NCBI GenBank assembly: GCA_011037195.1
Contig: JAAEAF010014370.1
Location: 1 to 64,000 of the forward strand
Length of the DNA: 64,000 nucleotides
Reading direction: 5' to 3'
Source: Triatoma infestans
Taxonomy: Eukaryota > Arthropoda > Insecta > Hemiptera > Reduviidae
The notes beneath the pieces were generated by a model that saw only the letters and a program-made list of their open reading frames with translations, was not told the origin of the DNA and searched no databases. The translations under genes were made by a program, and so were the position numbers. Position 1 is the stretch's first letter, and each line of letters starts with the position of its first letter. Shown here piece after piece: positions 41,680-52,000 of the stretch.

Positions 41680-42459
41680 ATGAGGTGCAAGGGAGAATGG
41701 ATGAGAACCTTCCGGGGGGATCACACTAGGATAGAGGACGAAATTTGGCGAGTGAACCGGTTTTTGCTATCCAAACTTGATGAGACGACCAAGAAATGGG
41801 GATCTGAGAGAGATTATGAGATTACGATTGGTAGTATAGGGGATGATAACCTCACGAGGCCAACGGAGTCGGGCAGCGGTATTATTCACTGCTATTCAGA
41901 TGGCTCTAGGCAGGAGGGCACTGGCCTGTCGGGGGCGGGAGCATGGTTTCAGGAGTTGGACAGAGGGAGTTCGGTGGCCTTGGATGGGTTGGCCACGGTC
42001 TTTCAGGCAGAGGTGGTGGGCATTATTGAATGCTGCCACCTGGTGGGGGAGTGGCAGGGAGAGTTCAAGGAAGTGCGGATTTTCTCGGATAGCCAGGCCG
42101 CACTAAGGGCTTTGAGTAAGCCTTGGTGGAGTTCGAAATTAGTGGGAGAATGTAGGAGAAGGCTTAACGCTTTGGCTCGGAGGGGTAAGGTGCATCTCTA
42201 TTGGATACCCGGACATGCGGGAATAGAGGGCAATGAGAGGGCGGATCGGCTGGCCAGGGAGGGATCATCATTACCATTTTGTGGTCCTGAACCAGCCCTG
42301 GCCGTTACAAAGACGTTTCCCGACAAACAGATTAGACTTTGGGAGACGAGAGCTTTAGAGAAATGCTGGTGGGACACGCAGGGGTGCCTCCAAGCTAAAA
42401 GATTTATAAAGGGAAGCAAGCAGGGAATTTCGGAGTATCTCCTGTCTCGGTGTGCTTAA
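41680..42459 (+). pseudogene. LINE ORF2 fragment: RNase H domain
   Basis: This 259-codon frame carries a complete RNase HI-type domain. Acidic residues D74 (HCYSDGSR), E111 (TVFQAE), D137 (FSDSQAAL) and D189 (GNERADRLA), and the WIPGHAGIEGNERAD motif with H179, are all present. An RNase H placed after the reverse transcriptase is typical of I, R1, LOA and some Jockey-related non-LTR retrotransposons, where it removes RNA from the cDNA hybrid. Here no reverse transcriptase precedes it, the frame is broken just upstream of the first ATG, and after QGISEYLLSRCA it stops without the usual zinc-knuckle tail. It is GC-richer than its neighbours and shows few lesions, so it is a fairly young fragment. 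Alternative: a domesticated RNase H gene, with no evidence for it. Confidence 0.85.
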
Positions 42460-42951
42460 ATGGAAGCTACCTGTCAGTATGGCAGGGGAGCATAGGCATA
42501 AACAAGACCGGCAAAAAAAGATTATTATGGTGGTAACTGCAATAGCCCATGCTTTAATATCAGTGACAATTTGATGCTCTGGACGACGACTATCAGAAAA
42601 GACTGTAGCGCCAAATTTCATCGCCCCTGAGACCGATCGTACCGAGTAGAGCAACAACTTTCACATGTAAACATACAAAATTGCGGATTGCAAAAAGTGA
42701 AAGAAAGCAATTATAGTACATTACAATAGATTGAATCAATACCATGAAGATTCATAGAAGGGCAGGGTTTTGGGAGGGTTTGAGTAACTATGGTTTTGAA
42801 ATACAGTGAAAAAGGTTTAACACGAAAATGCTTAAGATGAAAAATCTGTTTACAAGAAATCATACTGTGGTACCGACAGAATACTATGTAATTTCATACA
42901 TTTTTTTTTTTTCTTTTAACACGAAACAATTATCAAATATCACATAATAGG
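42460..42951. other. Unassigned
   Basis: 42500-42660 is less AT-rich and holds a minus-strand frame (VSGAMKFGATVFSDSRRPEH) that I cannot assign. The rest is AT-rich. Confidence 0.3.
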
Positions 42952-43175
42952 GAAGGGAATAGCTAAATGGTTAGCGTACTGGACTCCCACGCGGAGGATC
43001 CGGGTTCGAGAACAGCTGTGCTGGCCTTAGATTTCTTTTTCTTCCTAGGAGCCTCTACAGTTCACTGTCCGGTGATGGACGGTGTTGTTTGTAACTAGAG
43101 AACACTGTCTGGAGACCGATAGTGCACTGAGAAGGCTCCGGGCGCCAATGACCATAGAAGTTAACACGCATTAAA
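42952..43175 (+). repeat. tRNA-derived SINE1, tail type A
   Basis: A box AGCTAAATGGTTAGCGTACTGG, B box GGGTTCGAGAAC (mutated), body AGGAGCCTCTACAGTTCACT, tail AATGACCATAGAAGTTAACA, CGCATTAAAT. Confidence 0.85.
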
Positions 43176-44036
43176 TAAAAAAAAAACAAAAAACAAATAA
43201 CTAAAAGATTTCCTTCCCGGACGAACATACATGTTTTCTGCAGTCACATCTGCTTATTTTTTTTTTTTTCGTTAGACGGAACAAAATCAACAATGGCTGC
43301 CAATGTTGCTAGGTTTCCGCTTGTCTTTGAGTAGATAAAGGCACACCGCCATTGTCAAAACATTTCAGTTATTTTCGAATTCGGTGAATTTTGTGTTTTT
43401 TTTTTTTTGTTTTTTTCTAATACATAAACCTATTTTTTTACGTGTACAATGGCAGAGAAATAGGGACGAAAACAAACCGCTATTTTATCATTTAACACGA
43501 AAAAGTATTTCGGTCTCCTCAGTTTCGTGAATAAAACAAACATTTTTCACTGTATACATAAATAATTGCATAATATGTGAACGGATATGTTATTATGAAA
43601 ATAAGTGGATTGAATTTTGTTTAATTGTTGGTAGGTACTGTAAAAAGAAATATTGTATTGTTAATAAAGCGTTATTAAAATAAAATTTCAGAAAACATAA
43701 TTTAATGTTCCTTAACTATAACCTAATTTGTATAAACTTTCTAAAGTAACCTTTTCTTTTTGATGGCCAGCACTGTGTAGAGGTATCTTATATTTCACAC
43801 CATTTTTTTTATAAATTATTTAATATAGTTTTTACTGTTGTATATATAACTATAATATTTAACGCAAGAGATTCTTTTTACAATTATCGTTCATATATCA
43901 CACTTGTTTGCTCTTGTGTGAGTAAACGTGAATTGAGTGTGTAAAAGCGGTACTTTACTCTAAAAACCGGTAGCAACTATTCTAAACCTAATTTTTCCCA
44001 ATTTTATCTTGCTAAATCATAGTAAAGTGGATAAAA
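43176..44036. other. Unassigned AT-rich DNA
   Basis: No gene or shared repeat was recognised. Confidence 0.35.
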
Positions 44037-44690
44037 CGATGTAATAGGATCCGAAGAGAGGGATCCAAAGCGACTACAAACTCATAAATTCACTCTCTTT
44101 CTCTCTCTCCTTTGTTCTTTGTGATGAATAAGAAGACATCATCATTGCTAGCTTTCAACATCACTGGCCAGCTTGCAACAGCATCATCACTAGCTTTCTG
44201 CAACAAAAGCTAGTTTTTCTTCAACTTCGCTGGCTTCAACAAACCCAAGCTATCTACAACAGACTCGTAGCAAAACCAGATGTGCTACATACATACATCA
44301 GCCAGCAGTGCGTTCAAATTTTTCACATATGAAAAATTTCTCCAGGAGAGGGGATGATGTAATAGGATCCGAAGAGAGGGATCCAAAGCAGAGAGAGAGA
44401 GAGACAGTCTCACTTAGTAGTTTAGGCCAGACAAGAGTGGAGTCTACCGACAGTCTTGCAGCAGAGTTCATACAGCAGTCACAACGCGTCATCAACCTAT
44501 CTTTTTACCACTCACTACTATTTCACATATTTTAGTGTAAAGTCCAGGGAGTTTGTGCTACTTTTCGATTATACAGTGTTTTCCCATACTTCTAGTTTAT
44601 TTATCTATCTAACCCAACTTCTCTGCTTCTCAAACCCATCACTTTTATTCGGTGAATTATAGTCATTTTCATGAAAAAAAAAAAAAATGA
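44037..44690 (+). mobile_element. LTR-like repeats, two overlapping starts
   Basis: TGTAATAGGATCCGAAGAGA then GGGATCCAAAGC occurs at about 44040 and again at 44356. The second is followed by a leader matching the 16-kb and 20-kb copies: GTGTAAAGTCCAGGGAGTTT (44536), ATTATACAGTGTTTTCCCAT, CTTCTAGTTTATTTATC. Between the two starts lies a ~310-bp stretch with repeated CTAGCTTTC/CAACATC words. It may be an LTR with an internal duplication. Confidence 0.45.
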
Positions 44691-44803
44691 AAACATATAT
44701 AATTTAATTGTAATATTGTTTAATTATTATCTTTCCTTGATTTTATAAACTTCATGGTATTTTGATTTTTATTTTATTTTTATAACTATATCTTTTTGTA
44801 CAG

Positions 44804-44975
44804 GAGGCATATCTATCGTGGATCTGCAGTGCCAATATCAAATTTTGGCAGGGAGAGCGAATTATCAAACCCTGCCGTTCCTTTTGTCATAGCGTTGAAC
44901 AGAAATGTCCCTTTTTCCTGCCTTTGGACAAGGGCCCAGCCCACTACGCTGGTGAGCCTACCTTCCTGTGCCTAG
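44804..44975 (+). CDS. FAM155/NALF (NLF-1)-like protein, cysteine-rich-domain exon
   Basis: This is an internal exon of 172 bp, with acceptor TTTTTGTACAG before it and donor GTAATATTT after it. It encodes 57 residues plus one base: EAYLSWICS ... IIKPCRSFCHSVEQKCPFFLP ... YAGEPTFLCL. The five cysteines (8, 24, 28, 35, 56) and the CHxVxxKCPFFLP and GGEP/AGEPxFLC patterns match the C-terminal half of the Frizzled-like cysteine-rich domain of FAM155/NALF proteins. These are membrane partners of the NALCN sodium-leak channel needed for its folding and surface delivery (NLF-1 in C. elegans). The one-base overhang (G) joins exactly to the exon at 49620 to make Asp. Upstream exons are not recognised here. 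Identification is from memory of the family; a search would settle it. Confidence 0.75.
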
Positions 44976-45589
44976 GTAATATTTATATTCATTAATTAAA
45001 CAATTAGTAATTAAATTACTTTTATAATATTTCTTAATTAATATAAAGCAATGTTATTAATGATCAATATTCTAACGAAGACAATCAACATTTATGTTAG
45101 ACCAAAAGAGCCGAGGAAAATATTGCAAGCAAAATCTTATAAACACATTTGAAATTCCAATATTTGGAACGATTAATTAACAATACATTATTGATATTAT
45201 AGCGGCTTCTTTGGGATATATGCTTGAAAGTTTAATAAATCAGAAAACTAGGATCCAGTTTCCCACTGCACGTTAGTTAGTAATCTTTACTAACTGCGCA
45301 AGAACAACCCAACGGCCATTTTGATTAATATGATCCACATGATCTTTGTTTGGATAATTTGATACCTGGAAATCCTCTAGTATGATTACATTTTTCTTGA
45401 ATGGAACCAAGATATGGTGCTCCAGAATTTAAACCAGAGAACCTTAATATTGACTCTGGAAAGATGGAAGCTATTCTTTCTTGTACTTTAGATAAGGGCA
45501 AAGCTGCAACTCAGAAGGAATTTTTATCTTGTCTAGACAGGATGCGTAAAGGACACTAAAGTAAATAGTAGCTTTCAAGGTGTAACAAC

Positions 45590-45628
45590 CCTGAAGAAGC
45601 TCATTGCAATATAGACGAAACCTCGGCT
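45590..45628 (+). other. Hammerhead-like CCTGAAGAAG...GAAAC motif
   Basis: CCCTGAAGAAGCTC is followed after 14 nt by GACGAAACCTCGGC. The boxes CUGAAGA and GAAAC are present but no convincing stem II or stem I was found. It resembles the degenerate 3' ends of Penelope-like elements. Confidence 0.3.
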
Positions 45629-46109
45629 TACAGTAAACCACTAACTCGGTCTTTTTTTGATGGAAATGGCCGCGAAAACAAAAGACTAAATTAAATTGTT
45701 GAGTCTGGTTGCGATGTATAAGCGTTTATATATTGCAGTCTCAAATGTGTTAGTATGTTCAATTCCTAAATCCTGAATATTAACAAAATGTTTGCAAATC
45801 ACACAAAGTATTAACAGAGGGATATAAAGCCGAAACAATTACTAGAAACTCATTCAATATTAGTTCAGTGAAACATATATAATTTGAAGAACTTTTACCT
45901 CTTGTGGAACTGCACAAACGCGACCTTCCTCTTCGTCTTAGCGTTAGTCAATCATCTGCTGTAAACAGACTTAGTTTTTTCTTAATCTTCCCCCCTCTCT
46001 CTTTCTCTCTGTTCCTGAATGCTGAACTTTTTTCAAGAGATTTTATTCTAGTCTATAACGTAACTTTAGCCAGGTGATGTTCTTGACGTTTCTATTGTCC
46101 AGGCTTTGG

Positions 46110-46176
46110 TTTTGAGGCCTTGTATTTTATTTGAGGCCTTGATTTTTCTCAAAATCAAAATACAAGGCCTCAAGGA
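46110..46176. repeat. Small palindrome
   Basis: TTTGAGGCCTTGTATTTT (46111-46128) is repeated in inverse as AAAATACAAGGCCTCAAGG (46157-46175). An extra TTTGAGGCCTTGATTTT lies in between, so the segment holds two direct and one inverted copy of GAGGCCTTG. Confidence 0.6.
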
Positions 46177-47074
46177 CAAGGTATGTGTCGTAATATCGGT
46201 TAAACAGATAATTCGAAATAAAAGGTATTTTTATACCTGGTCGATAGATCGATCAGCTATTATGAGATCACCCCAAATTCATATATCTTTATTTCCAGAT
46301 TGAAAGTTCTAGAAAGTTATAATAGTCCCAGTATATCCTTCTAGAAGCTATTTTCTCCCAGTATATCCTTCTAGATGTTTCTTACAAACATGATTTCTTA
46401 ATAACTTCTTTCGAGTTATGTTGTAGATTCCTTATAGCCGTAAGTTTCTTGAATATTAGACTGAATATTTTCTTCTTGGTCGCTGGTTTTAGAATCTTTC
46501 AACTGTTGGTTTAGTTCTTCAAATGTTTACTTGTTAACTTTTCAAGATTGATCTTGAGACTTGTTAAATTTCTCATATTGCCTTGGTTTTATACAATTTC
46601 TCTTAGCTCTAGGTAGGAACTAGAGACAGCTTCTGGACGGGGGACCTGGATCTCAAAGTTTTAGCTCTTTCTGTAATCCAAGTTTCACTCACAAAGTGCA
46701 AAGACTGGTACATCACTTTTTATATTTGTCAATGAAGAAAAAAAGCAGCATAAATACGAGGAATAAAGTCTCAAATTTTGTCAAATCTTGAGACCACCAC
46801 CAGCTATTAAAAAACGCCTCTCATATCAGGAATAAATAGTTTTCTACCCAGTTGCTTGGGCTTAACTCGTGCTCACTGATATATTTTAATGTTCTTAGAA
46901 TGCTCATTGATTGTTCTTAGAAGTGTCATAGTTTTTAGGATCCCATTTCCTATTTGGATTATACATCACAATATCTTAACTAATTACAATGCATACCAGA
47001 CTATAAGTATATACTACGCAACAACTTACTCATACTTTAAACAATTAACTTAGAAAAATTATGGACACTATATG

Positions 47075-47262
47075 GACTTTGGAGTCGGTGTTGACCCAGC
47101 ATCGTGATAAAAAATGGGAAGCTACAATTACTAGCGCCCTAGGTAGCGAAGGCCCGGATCTAAACGGCGTGGGAACTGCGGCGTGCCTACCACATGCCCC
47201 CCCTATTCAAATCGCCGTCTGGCAAACTTTGGCCCTTCATGGGCTGTTGCACAATGGGTAAA
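47075..47262 (+). repeat. SINE2, 5' truncated, in the NALF-like intron
   Basis: TCGGTGTTGACCCAGCATCG, AAAAAATGGGAAGCTACAAT, AGCGCCCTAGGTAGCGAAGG, GGGAACTGCGGCGTGCCTAC and CCTTCATGGGCTGTTGCACA match the body and tail of the copy at 23410-23668. The tRNA head is missing. It creates a 66-codon frame that could be mistaken for an exon. Confidence 0.75.
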
Positions 47263-47662
47263 TATGGACTTTTTGAATTTTACTGATATTTATTGAATGT
47301 TTTAATAATTGCATTTATTTTTTTCCAGAATAGTGCTGCTGGAGTTTTTTAATTAAAAAAAAAAATTAGGAACAATAGATTAAATCTTTGTTATTTTAAT
47401 GAGTATTTAGCTACATCCCAGGATATAATTATTGTTAACCTAATTGAGTCAATAATACTTAGAAGTCCTAAGCTGGAAGAATAAAGGGGAATATCTTGTC
47501 CTGGGGAAAAACAGTAGTAATTTCTGAAAAAGTTACTTATTTTGTTATTTTGTAGAAGTAACTAATTTTTTTTTTTTTTTTTTTAAACTTTCTGATACAA
47601 ATATTTTCAGAAATGGTGATTAACTTTTCTTGTAGTGTTCAAAAATGAAAAAATACTATTAC

Positions 47663-48552
47663 AGGGTCATTCAATTCAATAAGTACCCTGACAAATCGTG
47701 TAGTTCAGAAACGGTTTGTTTAATCAACACAATAGTTTCAGTGCGTCAGGTTGGCACCCTTGTACTTAGTTTCTCATCAGCTGTTCGAGAGACTATTTGG
47801 TTAGTATAACCTCAAATGTATTCAGTTAACAAAAGCGTGCCTACTCGAAAGAACAATGCTCCTCGAATTGGCAATTGCACCTCGAAAGAACAATGCTCAG
47901 TGACTAGATTTTTTGTTGCAGAGGGTATCAATGGTAATAAACCACGAAAAAATGTTGAAAGTGTACGGGAATAATTGTAAGAAACCGTTCGAACGTTACA
48001 AATGGGTGTAGAACAGTTTAAAAGTGGCCATGTACGGGTCTCTGACGAGCAACGACGTGGACGGCCGGTTGAAGTTGCATTAGCGCATTAATTCAGGATT
48101 GTTTAACTAATAGCTGAAGAAGTGTACGCCAGAAACGAAACGTCGTGGACTCTTGACTAAAGGCATGATTTTATTTCATGACAACGCGCGCCCAACCCAC
48201 GGTTCAGTTATCTCAAGAAACACTTCAAAAAGTGGGGTGGAAGAGATCCTTCCACATTCCCCCTACAGCCCCGGCCTTGCCCCATCGGACTTCCACTTGT
48301 TTGGTCCGCCTAATGAGGCTCTACGTAGGAAATATTTTCCTATCCAATGAAGAAATTAAAAATCAGCTGCAAAAGTGTGGCTTCGAGATCAACCCAAAGA
48401 ATTTTATGCCAGAGGTATACACAAATTAGAAGAACGAAGGGATAAGTGTATAAATGTTGCTCGGGACTATGTTGAAAAGTAGCCAAAATTTTGTATTGAT
48501 TAAATAAATCGTTTTTGAGCTACAGCGATTTGTCTCGTTACTAATTGTATGT
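47663..48552 (+). mobile_element. mariner-type transposon 2, degenerate
   Basis: The left end GGTCATTCAATTCAATAAGT and GACAAATCGTGTAGTTCAGA is inversely matched at the right end (TCGTTTTTGAGCTACAGCGA, TTTGTCTCGTTACTAATTG). It is related to the copy at 33961-34911 but keeps more of the transposase. Confidence 0.8.
47940..48430 (+). pseudogene. mariner transposase remnant 2
   Basis: Broken frames keep the ends of the DDD catalytic domain: ILFHDNARPTHGSV (second Asp motif, normally HDNARPH), HSPYSPGLAPSDFHLFGP (third Asp motif) and the C-terminal GNIFLSNEEIKNQLQKCGFE ... PKNFMPE. The N-terminal part has WxxFKSG-like traces but is scrambled. Several frameshifts make it inactive. Confidence 0.8.
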
Positions 48553-48960
48553 TCTTGTATTTACTTAGTTAATTATTATAATTAGGATTCGGAATTATTT
48601 GTAATAGAAAGATTGGAAAAAAAGTTACGTAACAAACATGTTCCATCTTCTCCTGTAAATTGGGATTTTACTTTTTTATTAAGTTTTTGTGATTTCAGAG
48701 TAGCATAGCAGCAATAGGTAATCTGTAACTATTTACAGAATTCAGTCAATAACCTTTGAATCAATCTCTTGAAGATTTTGATTTCTTACTAAGGTTACTT
48801 AGTTATTTTGATTATGCTCTTGTATCTAAGGTGTTGCATTAATTAAAATTCCAGATTACTGCTCTAGTCAATACACACTTATTTTAAAGATTTCAAATAC
48901 ATACTTAATAATGAATCTTAAGTTGTTACTGATTTAGAAGGGAGTAATTATTTTGTTCAT

Positions 48961-49567
48961 TTGTTGCTGCAATTGAAGTCTCTCTGGTCTTTTTCTCAAA
49001 AAGGCGGGACCACCTACAGGTTTTTGCCAAATGCTATGATGAATAGAGGAACAGTTTCTACAGATTTTTCCTACGCGGTGCGGCAAATCAAGGGAAAGTG
49101 GTTTGGGATGGGTCTAGTAAGTGATGGTTTTGTCATTGTGGCGAAACAGAGACCACTGAACATATTATTTTGGAATACATTTGTTATGAGGATCTTCGGG
49201 CAAAATTATGGTGTGCAATAGGTTATCATATTCACATTGATAATTTGAACATTAGCCTTGTTGGAGAATCTCAGTGCCATATAATGCCTTAAAAAAGTTT
49301 ACAGAAGAGGCCCTAAGACACTGTGGTGAGAATTTCTAGGGAAGGCGGCAGCGTGCATGTCGGATGTTAGTAATTTATTGTACGAATGTGATATAAATGA
49401 ATGACTTAAATTGGGTAGTTATCGAGTTTTTAACGGGCCTTTCAGGAATATCGAGTACTGAGAGGTCAATTAGAAATAGAAATTTTGTCTACATATTTGA
49501 AATATAAATGTATTTATTGTATGTATGAGGTATTGATTTTAATTAGAAAATTAAAAAAAAAAAAAAA
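48961..49567 (+). pseudogene. LINE 3' end with zinc-knuckle tail and poly(A)
   Basis: One frame gives FSQKGGTTYRFLPNAMMNRG and FSYAVRQIKGKWFGMGLVSD. After a frameshift near 49125, another gives WFCHCGETETTEHIILE and YICYEDLRAKLW. The CxCGExET(T/V)EHI...C..Y..LR pattern is the cysteine-rich C-terminal tail that follows RNase H in R1/I/LOA-like LINE ORF2 proteins. A 3' UTR and an A-run (about 49552-49567) follow. It is a 5'-truncated insertion inside the NALF-like intron, abutting the last exon's polypyrimidine region. It may be from the same lineage as the RNase H fragment at 41680, but the two do not overlap. Confidence 0.75.
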
Positions 49568-49619
49568 GTAACCTAATTATTTAAAATTAATAACAAATTA
49601 TGTGTATTTTATTTTTCAG

Positions 49620-49900
49620 ACCCCAACATTGAAGAGACCGGGGAACAGTTGGAAAAATCTTCGTATGGTACATATAATTGTTGTTATGAAGAATGCAATC
49701 AGGGTGATATATGTATAAGAGGTGGTGGTTGTATTGGAGAAGATATTTCAACAATATCAACAACAATAACAGCAACAACAACAACGACAACATCATCAAA
49801 ATCTTCATCAACATGTTTACCTAAAACAATGTTTACATCATCAATATACACCCTGACGCTCACTTCGCTAATTATATACAGGACTAGACTTATCATATAG
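49620..49900 (+). CDS. FAM155/NALF (NLF-1)-like protein, terminal exon
   Basis: Acceptor TTATTTTTCAG precedes it. Two bases (AC) complete the Asp codon from the previous exon, and 92 further codons run to a stop. Sequence features: PNIEETGEQLEKSSYG, a cysteine cluster (YNCCYEECNQGDICIRGGGC), a Ser/Thr-rich linker encoded by an ACA-rich low-complexity stretch (TTITATTTTTTSSKSSS) and a C-terminal hydrophobic segment (FTSSIYTLTLTSLII) followed by RTRLII. NALF proteins are described as membrane-anchored with an extracellular cysteine-rich domain, and the last segment would be the C-terminal anchor. The ACA tract length is likely polymorphic. Phase agreement with 44975 is the main support that both exons belong to one gene. 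Confidence 0.7.
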
Positions 49901-52000
49901 CACTTACTCATATAAAAAGGCTCATCATTATTATTATTATTATTATTGTTATTATTATTATTTGTTTCACTTTATCATTTTTCATTAAAGATATAAAAGT
50001 ATAAATATATAATAATAATATTATTATTATTATTAATATTAAAAAAAAAAAAAAGAGAACGAAGTTTAAAAAGAAAGAGTGACGAAGAAAACAATATTAA
50101 AGTGGGATTAAAAAGTATACATAATATTTTATAAAAATAAAAAATAAAATACTTTGTTTTTACAATATTCTGTGTTATATTAAAAAATTATTTATTTATA
50201 TTTATTTTAATAAATATACAATATTGTAATAACAAAGATTTAAAAAATTAAAAAAAAATAAAAATCAAAACAAAACTTGTGTATGAACAACAACCAGTAT
50301 TTATTTCAAGTGTACTTCTTTGTGGCCTTTAAAACTAATTTGAGAAATGTAGTTTGTTTCAAAATAATAAAAATGATTAAAAAAATAAAAAAAACGAAAA
50401 AAATATTTGCTGGACAAAAAAGTCGAGAACAAACTAAAAAAAAAACAGACATTTCTCTTTTTTAAGAAAAGAAATAAAAAATAAAAAAAGTTGATAAAAA
50501 AGCAAAAAAAAAAAACCACTAAATGTAATATGTTGTCTCTAAATTAGTTGATAAATATGGAGAAAAAAAAAATTAAATAAATGAAACATTGTATGCAGTT
50601 TTAATTTATATAAATATATAAAAAAAAATAAATACACAAAACAAAAGTTATAATAATTGTAAATAAAAAAAAAATTTTAGCTAGTATAAATTTGCAACAA
50701 AAAACTGGAGGTTTTGTTTTTTTGTTCTTTATTTTTTAATGTGCATATATATTTATATATATCTTAATGAAAAATGAATTGTGTTACAAGTTTTTTAAAA
50801 GATGTATCTTCAAAAGAAGCATCAACATGAAGAAGTATTAATAAAGAAGGAAAAAAAAAAAAAAAAGTTTTTTAAATAATAAAAAAATAATAAAATTGAT
50901 CGAAATAAAAATAAAATAATTAATATGTGAAGTGCGTAAGTGATAATTTTTGAAAATACTTGAAGACTCTTAATTCAAGAGAAATAATAATAATTATATT
51001 TCGTGGTAATTATAAAAAAAAAGAAAAAAAAAAAAGTTGGACTCATAACAACAACACAAATATTTAAAAAATTAATAAATCATATAATAATTAAAAAAAA
51101 AAATAAAATAAATAAATAATTATATGGTGCCTGACGTGTTCAATAAAAAAGGCAACTCTTGCCTTTTTGGTTTTGAAAAAAAAAAAAAATTAAAATAGTG
51201 TGAAGCATCCAAATAATTTTTAAAAAATTGTACTATTGGTGATATGATGGAATATTAAAAAAAAAGAAAAAATGGATTTAAAAAGGACTAATTGTGAAAT
51301 TTTTAATAAGAATTATTAAAAAAAAAAAAAAACAATGAAAAAAAAAACTTGTTAACCTCGAAATTTTTTAGATGACAGGATTTGTGTGTGAGTGTTCATA
51401 TTTTAAGTTTTTTAGTTTAAAAAAAAAAGTAATAATATATTAGTTTTAAAAAAAAATATGTCCAACCCGATATAAAAAAAAAAAAAAAAATTAAATAATT
51501 AATATAGCAAATAACAAATTTAGTTTTCAGAATATTATAATAATAATAAAAAAATAGTTAATTTTTTTTTATATATAATATAATTTTTATTTATTTATTT
51601 TATTTCAATATTAAAATTGGTGCCTCGAAAGTGATTGTTTTGTTAGATTTTATAAATTCAGTGAAAAAAAATCAGCCTTTATTATTTTAATTTAATTGTT
51701 TATATTATTTTCTTAATTGACACCTTGATGTCTTCCTTGTTAACATGGCTTCAATGATCAGAGATGGACTTATGAATTTTTGGGCAACACCAACAACAAT
51801 AGGACAATATCCACCCAATATCCAAATCGTAATATTTGCAAAACTTCATTACAGGAAAACTTTGAAAAAATATATCATACATCTCTATCACAGATGAATG
51901 AATACCAGTTGAATTCGAAAATTCAGATATCTTTTAAAATGGACAATGAATTCGATTGATTGGATAGTAAAAAAAATATGATCTAGCTGCCCAAATTATA
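49901..52000 (+). other. Probable 3' UTR / downstream DNA, extremely AT-rich
   Basis: It contains (ATT)n at about 49926-49963, many A runs of 8-16 bp and numerous AATAAA-like hexamers, so the polyadenylation site cannot be chosen. The short Lys/Asn/Phe-rich frames here come from base composition and are not genes. Confidence 0.45.

Larger units (their letters stand above)
44976..49619 (+). other. Intron of the NALF-like gene
   Basis: It runs from GTAATA to TTTATTTTTCAG (4,644 bp). It contains a Penelope-like motif (45590), a small palindrome (46110-46176), a SINE2 (47075-47262), a mariner (47663-48552) and a LINE 3' end (48961-49567). No further exon compatible with phase 1 was found: the frame at 47061 is SINE2 sequence. 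Confidence 0.7.

Noticed and set aside
42355..42657. 100-codon minus-strand frame with a hydrophobic stretch
   Set aside because: It overlaps the LINE RNase H frame antisense for a third of its length, and the rest has no motif, start context or splice support.
47061..47261. 66-codon frame followed by GTAAAT, looking like a cassette exon of the NALF-like gene
   Set aside because: The sequence matches the body and tail of SINE2 (23410-23668 copy), and no acceptor gives a stop-free reading in phase with the 44975 donor.
50277..50519. Lys-rich and Phe-rich frames at 50.3-50.5 kb
   Set aside because: Compositional artefacts of poly(A)-rich DNA on opposite strands.
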